From: Muribaculum sp.
Lineage (GTDB): Bacteria > Bacteroidota > Bacteroidia > Bacteroidales > Muribaculaceae
DNA: 64,000 nucleotides
NCBI GenBank assembly: GCA_023666965.1
Contig: JAMPAZ010000002.1
Span: 61,223 to 125,222 of the forward strand
Direction of reading: 5' to 3'
Every line of letters begins with the position of its first letter. Position 1 is the stretch's first letter. Of the stretch, positions 53,529-60,945 are shown one piece after another. Under the pieces are notes generated by a model. It was given only the letters and a program-made list of their open reading frames with translations. It was not told the DNA's origin and did no database searches. The position numbers and the translations under genes were made by a program.

Positions 53529-54494
53529 ATGCTTAAGTTAACGACTTTTCTCCTATTGGCAATAATCCCGGCGGTCGCCCGGCCTCATTGCATCGACTTT
53601 GAAAAAATTAAACACTGGACCGGAACCGGACCTAACCGCGCGGCCTTAGTGTTGCAGTTCCCATCCGATGTCGATCCATACGCTTACGTCTGGGGGTATC
53701 GATGGGACGACGGCATCTCGCCGACCGGCGAAGAGATGGTAAAGGCCATTTGCCGCAATTCAACCGAACTTGCCGTGTTGACACAAAACACCGGCATGTA
53801 CGGGTCGACACTCTGCGGCGTTGGCTTCGGCGACGCTCAGACTTTACTCGCAGACCTGTATTTCGACTTTGAAATGGCTAAGACCTATGAATGGATTAAC
53901 TTTGACTACTACAATGGCAACCCCTTTTTTGGACAAAACGGCGCACCCGGCGACAACGCCCCTCAGATAGCCCGCCAAGCCATCGAAGCCGCATATCAGA
54001 CACACGTGGTACTTCATCCGTTTGACTACACGACGTACGGCTATCCGGCATACGATTACGACTGTTGGAAACTCACAGAAGACAGTGCGGGAGGAATTTG
54101 GATCTCAGGTTGGTACACCGGCTACTGGAGCTACTGGCTCTCAAGCTCTTCAACCGACGAATGGACTTACAGCGGAACCGGATTTAGCGGACGAAAGCTT
54201 ACGGATGGGGCAATCGATGCCTGGAGCTACACTCCGTTTGACGAACCGGGTGTCGGAGGCTTCGGCGAAGGAAATCCGCCTACCGACAATCCGGATTTAA
54301 TCAGCTACCGCCCTGTAGCCACTTCAGGAATCGACGCCATAACATACGATGTCGAATCCGGTCTGTCACAAGTTTATAGCATTTCCGGAATAAAAGTCGC
54401 GACTTTTTCGTCGGAAGGACAAATTCCGCCGTTAAAACCGGGCATTTACCTCATCCGCACAGGCAAGCAAACCCGAAAGATTATTATCCGATAA
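53529..54494 (+). CDS. Secreted protein with W-G-Y domain and type IX-like C-terminal domain
   Basis: 321 residues from the ATG at 53529 (a signal peptide follows: MLKLTTFLLLAIIPAVA; no lipobox). Residues about 30-175 form a domain with AALVLQFPSDVDPYAYVWGY, GYGFGD-like and EWINFDYYNGNPFFGQNG segments that I cannot assign. The pattern V/I-WGY-K/R and a following IGF/GVGF turn recurs in the N-terminus of the next protein. The C-terminus (about 265-321) reads VYSISGIKVATFSSEG, LKPGIYLIRTGKQTRKIIIR, which resembles type IX secretion sorting domains. It is the fourth protein-coding gene of the B12-controlled series, 16 bases after the PKD-like lipoprotein. Confidence 0.75.
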   Translation: MLKLTTFLLLAIIPAVARPHCIDFEKIKHWTGTGPNRAALVLQFPSDVDPYAYVWGYRWDDGISPTGEEMVKAICRNSTELAVLTQNTGMYGSTLCGVGFGDAQTLLADLYFDFEMAKTYEWINFDYYNGNPFFGQNGAPGDNAPQIARQAIEAAYQTHVVLHPFDYTTYGYPAYDYDCWKLTEDSAGGIWISGWYTGYWSYWLSSSSTDEWTYSGTGFSGRKLTDGAIDAWSYTPFDEPGVGGFGEGNPPTDNPDLISYRPVATSGIDAITYDVESGLSQVYSISGIKVATFSSEGQIPPLKPGIYLIRTGKQTRKIIIR

Positions 54495-54533
54495 TACATA
54501 CTCTAATTTTATTAACCAATCTACATTTTTTAC

Positions 54534-57500
54534 ATGAAAGTTTTTACTCTAATAGGAGCCTTGGCTCTCGGCACTTTTGCCGCATCGGCGCAAGCCACAG
54601 TCGATGCATCTAAAGTGCAGTACTCTGTCGGAGAGGGAGAAAATATTCTTCCGGTAATGATCAGATTTAACGAAGGAGTAGTCTATTCCGGCGAAACACG
54701 CCAACACCTCGACAATATCGTGTGGGGCTACAAGTATGGAGCATCGCTTCCGACGCCAGTCGCCGTGTTGAACGCAATCGCCGCCGCTGACCCGCGCTTA
54801 GAGGTTACGGCAGAAAGTAATAATGTGACGTCAATCGGCTTCGACATCGACGGCGACGGCACAATCTCTACTCCGAAAGACAACTTGGCCGCTTCAACCG
54901 ATTCGAAAGCATGGAACGCATCGGTAGAAAACGACGTGCTGACATTCTCATACGGGACACCGCAAGCCGGACCGATGCCTTACGTGTTCTACGTTCCCCA
55001 ACCCAACGTGTCAGGCATCTACATGCCCGAAACCATTTATCTCAGCCTTTCGGACACAGAAAAGTATCTGCCGTTCATGTTGCAGAAAGAGATTGCGGCG
55101 GCACGCTTTTCTACTCCCACATTCTCAATGTACTCCGACGAGGAATTGACCACAACGGACAGAACCATCATAAGCGGCATAGCGGGGCAGGCAAACTACA
55201 ATGCCGGACTCATCACATATACCGGGACGGCTGTCGGCGAGATTTATCTTAAGGCATCGTGTATGACCTATAACCCCTACCGCGCCGACTATTCCACTAC
55301 GGCAAAGGTTGTCGTGGCCGAACCCCGCGTTCCGGTAACAGCCATATACTTCCCCCAGGAAACTCTGTCAATGGGTCTTAAGCAGACTGTTACCGACAAT
55401 AAAGTAGTCATCGAACCCGAAAACGCCACTTTCACGAAACTGACGCTCACTTCGTCGGATACAAAAATAGTCACTATTGCTTCCGCCACCGGAAACATCA
55501 CATCGACCGCAACTCCCGGTTCGGCCACTTTAACGGCCCAGTACACCTACAAGCCGGAGTTGACTTCTATCTGCGAAGTAACCACCGAACTGAAAAATCC
55601 GGTCACCTCGCTCACAATCATGGGACTTGACCCGGAAGCTACGGAAATCAATCTATATCCAAAGCATCTCATCGGACTACGTGCTGAGATTGAGCCTGCC
55701 AACGCCGACATAAAGGATGTAAATGTTGAGTTTATATTGGCTGACGACGTTGAGACCGACCAAGCCGGACGGCCGTTGAACGCCGAGGGCAAGCCCGTAA
55801 TGTCAATGTATAAAGTAAACTATTGGGATGAAAATAATAGCCGTATACAGTTCCAGGAACTTTCCGGCCACTATCCCGGCTCAGGACTTGCAAAAGTAAA
55901 AATCTCCACTACCGACGGGACTAATCTGACAAAAGAATATACCGTAAACGTTATCGAGCCTGACCGCACTCCTCTCGACGGAGGATATGAGGACGGAACA
56001 ATCATTCTTAATGAGGAATGGTACGGCCATACAAACGGTGGCATGAACTACTTGACTGCCGACCGCGATATCATCTATCAGGCTTACGAACGTGAAAATC
56101 CGTTCCAGTCATTCGGCTGCACGTCGCAGTTCGCAACCATCTGGGGAGGCAAGTTGCTCGTATCTTCAAAACAGCCGGCCGATGGAGGCGATCCTCTGCC
56201 CGGCGGAGGTGAGTTGGTCATCGTTGACGCTAAGACTCTTAAGCGTACCGGCTCGATCATGGAACTTAAATACGGCGACGAATCTCGCGCCGACGGACGA
56301 GCCATCGCAGGAGCCGGATTGAACAAGATTTATCAAGGTTCGACCAACGGCATCTATATCATTGACATCGAAAATGCCGCTATAATAGGCAAAGTAGGCG
56401 GATTAGAGGGCGACGGCGAACTCTATGAAGGACAGGTGGGCGACATGATTAACGCCGGCCGCTACGTGTTCGGAATCAAGCAGCAGACCGGAGTATTCAT
56501 TATCGACACCACTATCGACGCCATCGTCAAAGTCATACCGGAAACAGGCATCCAAGGAGTAACCCAGTCGGCCGACGGAAATGTATGGTATGCCACTACT
56601 ACCGAAAGTCAAACAAACTTCGTATGTCTGAATCCTACCACTTTTGAGGAGCTTAAGCGCGTGATACTTCCTGCCGCAAACGGCACGGTAGCCTGTTCTT
56701 GGGGGGCATGGCGCTCGACAAACCTGTTTGCGTCTAAGAATGAAAATGTACTGTGGTTCTTGACAGGAGCCGGAGGAATTACCGGAGGCGGTTCGTCAAT
56801 CTATAAATGGAACACCGATGAATCGCTCGAAAACATCACTCCCTTCTTCCAGCTGAATGGTCTCGAAGGCAGCAACAGCCGTACTTCACAAGGCTTCTAC
56901 GCCACCCAAGGCTATGACAGCCGTTCAAACACCTTGATAGTATTCACTGTCGACGGAGGTTCGAGCGGACACTATCGCTACGCCTGGACACACTTTGTCA
57001 ATGGCGATACAGGAGAAATCGAAAAGACCATCGCTCTTGAACCATACTACTGGTTCCAATCTATGCCCGTATTCCCGGACAAATACCCCGCCACATTTGC
57101 TGAAGAATTGCTCGCAGGAATCACTCTCGACATTGCCGACGAGCCCAAAGCCATCGACTTAAGCGAACTCGTGACCGATAAAGATAATATCGACAGCAAT
57201 ATCATGTTCAGCCTTGCATCTGCGCAGGATGCCGACAGCCCGATAGAGACTGTTCTTGACGGAAAGACTCTGACAATCACTCCTAAAGCCACCGGAACGG
57301 CAAAAGTAAAAGTTTCGGCACTCAGCAACGGACGTTTGACCGAGGAAGAACTCACCGTCAACGTTTCCGACATGTCGGGAATTGATGCCGTCCTGACCGG
57401 AACAGTATCAGTCGTAGTGAAAGGCCACAATCTTGAAATTCGCGGTGCCGAAGGCCGCACGATCGTCATCTACAACACTATGGGCCAAATCGTCGGCAAC

Positions 57501-57602
57501 GCATTTGCCGATAGCCAAGTTTGCACTGCAAATGTCGGACTTACCTCGGGCATATATGTTGTAAAATGCGGACAGCAGTCATTTAAAGTAATCGTAAAAT
57601 AA
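54534..57602 (+). CDS. Large W-G-Y / Ig-like / BtuG-type propeller fusion with C-terminal sorting domain
   Basis: 1022 residues with a signal peptide (LIGALALGTFAASAQA; no lipobox). Domains in order: a W-G-Y domain (about 22-190, HLDNIVWGYKYGASLPTPVA) and linker; Ig-like BIG-type domains (about 265-475, RVPVTAIYFPQETLSMGLKQ, ATGNITSTATPGSATLTAQY). A DUF5074/BtuG-type propeller follows (about 480-855, GTIILNEEWYGHTNGGMNYL, FGCTSQFATIWGGKLLVSSK). The protein ends with a short Ig-like segment and a type IX-like C-terminal domain (about 945-1022, IVIYNTMGQIVGNAFA, LTSGIYVVKCGQQSFKVIVK). It is probably a long surface protein presenting a corrinoid-binding propeller. The upstream gap is 39 bases; a terminator follows. 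Confidence 0.82.
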   Translation: MKVFTLIGALALGTFAASAQATVDASKVQYSVGEGENILPVMIRFNEGVVYSGETRQHLDNIVWGYKYGASLPTPVAVLNAIAAADPRLEVTAESNNVTSIGFDIDGDGTISTPKDNLAASTDSKAWNASVENDVLTFSYGTPQAGPMPYVFYVPQPNVSGIYMPETIYLSLSDTEKYLPFMLQKEIAAARFSTPTFSMYSDEELTTTDRTIISGIAGQANYNAGLITYTGTAVGEIYLKASCMTYNPYRADYSTTAKVVVAEPRVPVTAIYFPQETLSMGLKQTVTDNKVVIEPENATFTKLTLTSSDTKIVTIASATGNITSTATPGSATLTAQYTYKPELTSICEVTTELKNPVTSLTIMGLDPEATEINLYPKHLIGLRAEIEPANADIKDVNVEFILADDVETDQAGRPLNAEGKPVMSMYKVNYWDENNSRIQFQELSGHYPGSGLAKVKISTTDGTNLTKEYTVNVIEPDRTPLDGGYEDGTIILNEEWYGHTNGGMNYLTADRDIIYQAYERENPFQSFGCTSQFATIWGGKLLVSSKQPADGGDPLPGGGELVIVDAKTLKRTGSIMELKYGDESRADGRAIAGAGLNKIYQGSTNGIYIIDIENAAIIGKVGGLEGDGELYEGQVGDMINAGRYVFGIKQQTGVFIIDTTIDAIVKVIPETGIQGVTQSADGNVWYATTTESQTNFVCLNPTTFEELKRVILPAANGTVACSWGAWRSTNLFASKNENVLWFLTGAGGITGGGSSIYKWNTDESLENITPFFQLNGLEGSNSRTSQGFYATQGYDSRSNTLIVFTVDGGSSGHYRYAWTHFVNGDTGEIEKTIALEPYYWFQSMPVFPDKYPATFAEELLAGITLDIADEPKAIDLSELVTDKDNIDSNIMFSLASAQDADSPIETVLDGKTLTITPKATGTAKVKVSALSNGRLTEEELTVNVSDMSGIDAVLTGTVSVVVKGHNLEIRGAEGRTIVIYNTMGQIVGNAFADSQVCTANVGLTSGIYVVKCGQQSFKVIVK

Positions 57603-57615
57603 TTTCATAGCAGAC

Positions 57616-57662
57616 AAGGGCTGTGTCATAAGTCGCCGCATCGGTGAAATGACACAGCCTTT
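57616..57662 (+). terminator. Terminator between the two secreted propeller genes
   Basis: GGCTGTGTCAT (57619-57629) pairs perfectly with ATGACACAGCC (57649-57659), flanked by AA and TTTG. The loop holds a GC-rich CGCCGCATCGGTG. The stem resembles that at 7936-8005. It should reduce expression of the last propeller gene. Confidence 0.75.
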
Positions 57663-57676
57663 GTTCATTAAATCAT

Positions 57677-59137
57677 ATGCTTTTAAACAGACTATACTCT
57701 TTCCTCGGAGCCTCGATGCTTACGTTAGCACAAGCCGTGGCATCCGACATTGACTATACAAAAGGGGTCTTTTTTGTCAACGAAGACTGGTATGGACATC
57801 AAAACTCCACTATCAATTATCTTCTGCCTGACGCTACCGACGGACAGTATTGGCACTATCGCGTTTTCCAATCTGAAAATCCCGGATATGAGCTTGGCTG
57901 CACCAATCAATTTGGAGATATCTGGAACGGCAGATTTTATCTAATTGCCAAACAAGAAAAAGATCCGGGAGCGTCGATCACCGGCGGCCGAATCACCGTA
58001 GCCGACGCTAAGACGATGAAAGTACTTCATCAATCCCCTATAATCGATCCCTCGGGAGCGCAGTGCGACGGTCGCGGATTTCTCGGTATTGACGAGCATA
58101 AAGGCTACATTTCGTCAAGCAACGGAATATGGATATTCAATCTCGACACATACGCGATAGAAGGGCAAGTGACCGGCACTGCAAATCCGAATGCTGGCGA
58201 CGGTCGACCTAATACCGACCCCACAGGCTCGCTCTATCACGGACAATCCGGCTCGATGGTCATATCATCCGGACGCGTATTCGCCGCCCATCAGCAAGAA
58301 GGGCTCCTTGTAATCGACCCGGAAACGGACAAAGTCACCGACAAAATAAGCATGGACATCGTAGCAAGCGGAGCAGGAATAGGTTCGGTAGTCAAGTCGA
58401 AAGACGGGACTATCTGGCTGTCGGTAGCAAAAAATGTGCAGGGTACCGGCACGACACTGCCCTACATAGTCAAAGTAGACCCCCAATCTCTCTCGACAAA
58501 AATAGTTCCCATACCGGAAGGCATGTATCCGCCGTCAAACTCATGGTATGCCTGGACCCCGGATGCTTTTTGCGCTTCATCTCAGACAAACTCGCTTTAC
58601 TGGAAAGGTGGAGAAAACAGATGGTTTTCCGGAACCAAAATTTTTAAATACGACATCGACGGAAACGAACTCACACAAATAATCGACCTCGACGACGACG
58701 GTGAAAATTGGAAACTCTACGGATGCTCTATGAGACTGCATCCGATTACCGATGAAATTTACATGTCGCTGTACCACGATTTCGGGACTCCGACCTATAT
58801 TACGCGACGCTACACCTGCAATGGCGTAAAAATCAAGGACTACGACATGATAATGAACTACTGGTTCCCCTCTCTGCCCGTATTTCCGCAATCCGGCGGA
58901 CAATCAAGCGGTATCGCATACACGGCACTCCCGAAGGTGGACATCTACGTATCAGGCCAGTCGTTGATAGTGACCGGCGCCGAAGGTTCGGAAGTGGACA
59001 TCTACACCACCGACGGACGCAAAGTCGATGCCTTTAAGCCATGGGCCGAAACGTGCGCTTTGCAGCCGGCACTGCAACCCGGCATCTATATAGCCAAGGC
59101 AGGAAGCACAGTTAAAAAGTTCCGTTGGAATTTTTAA
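57677..59137 (+). CDS. Secreted BtuG-type propeller with C-terminal sorting domain
   Basis: 486 residues with a signal peptide (FLGASMLTLAQAVAS; no lipobox). A DUF5074/BtuG-type propeller fills about 27-420: GVFFVNEDWYGHQNSTINYL, GCTNQFGDIWNGRFYLIAKQ, LYHGQSGSMVISSGRVFAAH and YWFPSLPVFPQSGG. These closely parallel segments of the preceding 1022-residue protein (NEEWYGH, GCTSQFATIWGG, YYWFQSMPVFP), so the two propellers are related. The C-terminal 60 residues (VDIYTTDGRKVDAF, LQPGIYIAKAGSTVKKFRWNF) look like a sorting domain. It follows a terminator by 15 bases and so may be expressed at a lower level. Confidence 0.82.
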   Translation: MLLNRLYSFLGASMLTLAQAVASDIDYTKGVFFVNEDWYGHQNSTINYLLPDATDGQYWHYRVFQSENPGYELGCTNQFGDIWNGRFYLIAKQEKDPGASITGGRITVADAKTMKVLHQSPIIDPSGAQCDGRGFLGIDEHKGYISSSNGIWIFNLDTYAIEGQVTGTANPNAGDGRPNTDPTGSLYHGQSGSMVISSGRVFAAHQQEGLLVIDPETDKVTDKISMDIVASGAGIGSVVKSKDGTIWLSVAKNVQGTGTTLPYIVKVDPQSLSTKIVPIPEGMYPPSNSWYAWTPDAFCASSQTNSLYWKGGENRWFSGTKIFKYDIDGNELTQIIDLDDDGENWKLYGCSMRLHPITDEIYMSLYHDFGTPTYITRRYTCNGVKIKDYDMIMNYWFPSLPVFPQSGGQSSGIAYTALPKVDIYVSGQSLIVTGAEGSEVDIYTTDGRKVDAFKPWAETCALQPALQPGIYIAKAGSTVKKFRWNF

Positions 59138-59158
59138 CGTCATTTTTCCTTCAGTCTA

Positions 59159-59189
59159 TTGCGCGAATTACAAGAAAGCCGTAACTTTG
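59159..59189 (+). promoter_or_regulatory. Promoter of metK
   Basis: TTG at 59159-59161, 20 bases, perfect TAACTTTG at 59182-59189. The start near 59196 places the SAM-II-like element at the very 5' end of the transcript. Confidence 0.85.
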
Positions 59190-59213
59190 CACTAACAAAC
59201 GACAATGGCCTCA

Positions 59214-59275
59214 TTGGGTGGAAAAATTTGGCTGCTTGCAACCACCATAAAAAATGCTAAAACCGCTGACTTGCC
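59214..59275 (+). ncRNA. SAM-II-type riboswitch upstream of metK
   Basis: GGTGG (59217-59221) pairs with CCACC (59242-59246) to form P1. Its 20-base loop contains the U-tract AATTTGG and the CTTGCAA segment of SAM-II RNAs. Downstream lie ATAAAAAAT and the conserved GCTAAAA at 59256-59262, whose GC can pair back with GC of TTGC in the loop, giving the H-type pseudoknot. The order P1-loop-UUGCA-P1'-A-rich-GCUAAA is that of SAM-II, known from alphaproteobacteria and some Bacteroidetes. Repression of metK, which makes SAM, by SAM is the expected logic. Confidence 0.75.
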
Positions 59276-59340
59276 GGCGCATCAGCCTTTGGTGCTCACG
59301 ACATAACGATTCGGATTAGTATTTTTCTCCAGTCATAAAG

Positions 59341-59385
59341 ACTCCGCCCACTGACCAATAGGTCGATTGGCGGAGTTATTTTTTT
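59341..59385 (+). terminator. Leader terminator of metK (riboswitch expression platform)
   Basis: ACTCCGCC (59341-59348) pairs perfectly with GGCGGAGT (59369-59376), with an inner GACC/GGTC helix and a T-rich tail TATTTTTTTG. It ends 28 bases before the metK start codon, so it can only act on metK itself. Confidence 0.85.
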
Positions 59386-59413
59386 GACAAACAACGAAAG
59401 CACTTATAAGACT

Positions 59414-60718
59414 ATGACTAAAGGCAACTATCTATTCACATCGGAGTCCGTGTCGGAAGGGCATCCCGACAAAGTGGCTGACCAAATTTCAGATGCCATA
59501 CTTGATGAATTCCTTGCACACGACAAAGATTCAAAAGTAGCCTGCGAGACTCTTGTCACCACCGGGCAAGTGGTCGTGGCCGGAGAAGTAAAAAGCAAAG
59601 CTTACATCGACCTTATGGACGTGACGCGACGTGTGATAAACGAAATAGGTTATAACAGAAGCGAACTCCAATTCGACGGCAACTCATGCGGGGTGCTTTC
59701 TGCTCTGCACGAACAAAGTCCTGACATTAACCGTGGCGTGGAACGACGCAGAAAGTCTGACCAGGGTGCCGGCGACCAAGGAATGATGTTTGGATACGCC
59801 TCTGACGAAACTCCCAACTACATGCCTCTGCCTCTCGAATTAAGCCATACCCTACTGAGAGAACTGTCGGTGATACGCCGTGAGGGCAAACTGATGCCAT
59901 ATCTGCGTCCGGACGCAAAAAGTCAAGTTACCGTGGAATACGGGCCGGATAACCGTCCTGTAAGAATACACACTATCGTGATTTCGACCCAACACGATGA
60001 GTTTGCCAGCCCTGACGGCAAAAATATCAAAGACCAGGAATCGGCTGACCGAATAATGCTTGAGAAAATCCACCGCGATGTCTCCGAAATACTGCTGCCT
60101 CGCGTCATAGCTCAACTTCCGGACAATGTCAAGGCCTTGTTTGACGACAAACTTATTCTGCACGTCAACCCCACCGGAAAATTCGTCATTGGGGGTCCGC
60201 ACGGCGACACAGGACTGACCGGACGTAAAATCATCGTGGATACTTACGGTGGTCGTGGCGCACACGGAGGAGGAGCCTTTTCCGGTAAAGATCCATCTAA
60301 AGTGGATCGCTCGGCGGCATACGCGGCAAGGCATATTGCCAAAAATCTTGTCGCGGCCGGTGTGGCAGGCGAGGTACTCGTACAAGTAGCCTACGCCATC
60401 GGAGTGGCACAGCCCGTTAGTTTGAACATCAACACCTTCGGTACGGCCAAAATCGACATGTCCGATGCAGAAATATCGTCCATCACCGCCAAACTGTTCG
60501 ATATGCGTCCGGCTGCGATTGAGAAGAGGCTGAAACTGCGCAATCCCATCTATCAAGAGACAGCCTCATACGGACACGTGGGTCGCGAACCGCGCACAGT
60601 GACCAAGAAATTCTCATCAAAATATGAAAAAGATAAGACACTGACAGTAGAACTGTTCACCTGGGAAAAGCTCGACATGGTAGACAAAATACGCCATGCC
60701 TTCCGTATACGCGGATAA
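59414..60718 (+). CDS. metK: S-adenosylmethionine synthetase
   Basis: 434 residues from the ATG at 59414; a TTG ten codons upstream lies in the tail of the terminator. Signature segments are [60 protein letters not shown] and [20 protein letters not shown] (P-loop-like GGGAFSGKD). It makes SAM from methionine and ATP. It is slightly longer than the E. coli enzyme (384 residues), as is usual in Bacteroidetes. Regulated by a SAM-II-type riboswitch and terminator; a terminator follows the gene. Confidence 0.98.
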   Translation: MTKGNYLFTSESVSEGHPDKVADQISDAILDEFLAHDKDSKVACETLVTTGQVVVAGEVKSKAYIDLMDVTRRVINEIGYNRSELQFDGNSCGVLSALHEQSPDINRGVERRRKSDQGAGDQGMMFGYASDETPNYMPLPLELSHTLLRELSVIRREGKLMPYLRPDAKSQVTVEYGPDNRPVRIHTIVISTQHDEFASPDGKNIKDQESADRIMLEKIHRDVSEILLPRVIAQLPDNVKALFDDKLILHVNPTGKFVIGGPHGDTGLTGRKIIVDTYGGRGAHGGGAFSGKDPSKVDRSAAYAARHIAKNLVAAGVAGEVLVQVAYAIGVAQPVSLNINTFGTAKIDMSDAEISSITAKLFDMRPAAIEKRLKLRNPIYQETASYGHVGREPRTVTKKFSSKYEKDKTLTVELFTWEKLDMVDKIRHAFRIRG

Positions 60719-60746
60719 CATTCATCCTTCTCGGATACACAATATG

Positions 60747-60799
60747 ACTCCATTAAAGCCATAAATCATCGTTTTTGGCCTTAATGGAGTTGAGTTTTT
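60747..60799 (+). terminator. Terminator of metK
   Basis: ACTCCATTAA (60747-60756) pairs perfectly with TTAATGGAGT (60781-60790), extended inward by GCC/GGC, followed by TGAGTTTTTC. Confidence 0.8.
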
Positions 60800-60828
60800 C
60801 AAAATAGTGTGAAATAATGTTCTGTCAA

Positions 60829-60860
60829 TTGCATATTATACGCCAAAATTACTAACTTTG
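60829..60860 (+). promoter_or_regulatory. Promoter of the PpiD-like gene
   Basis: TTG at 60829-60831, 21 bases, perfect TAACTTTG at 60853-60860. The start would be near 60867, about 79 bases before the ATG. Confidence 0.85.
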
Positions 60861-60945
60861 TGCGATTTTACCCCCAATAGCTCATGCATTGGGTCAGTAA
60901 GTCGTACAACTACGCAGTGAAATATATTAATACATCTAACAATAA

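Noticed and set aside
59205-59306. A 33-codon open frame (ATG at 59205) in the metK leader
   Set aside because: It lies entirely across the SAM-II-type aptamer, whose conserved elements explain the sequence better than a peptide does.
59852-60556. A 234-residue minus-strand open frame inside metK
   Set aside because: Antisense shadow of the most conserved part of SAM synthetase; no signal, domain or promoter.
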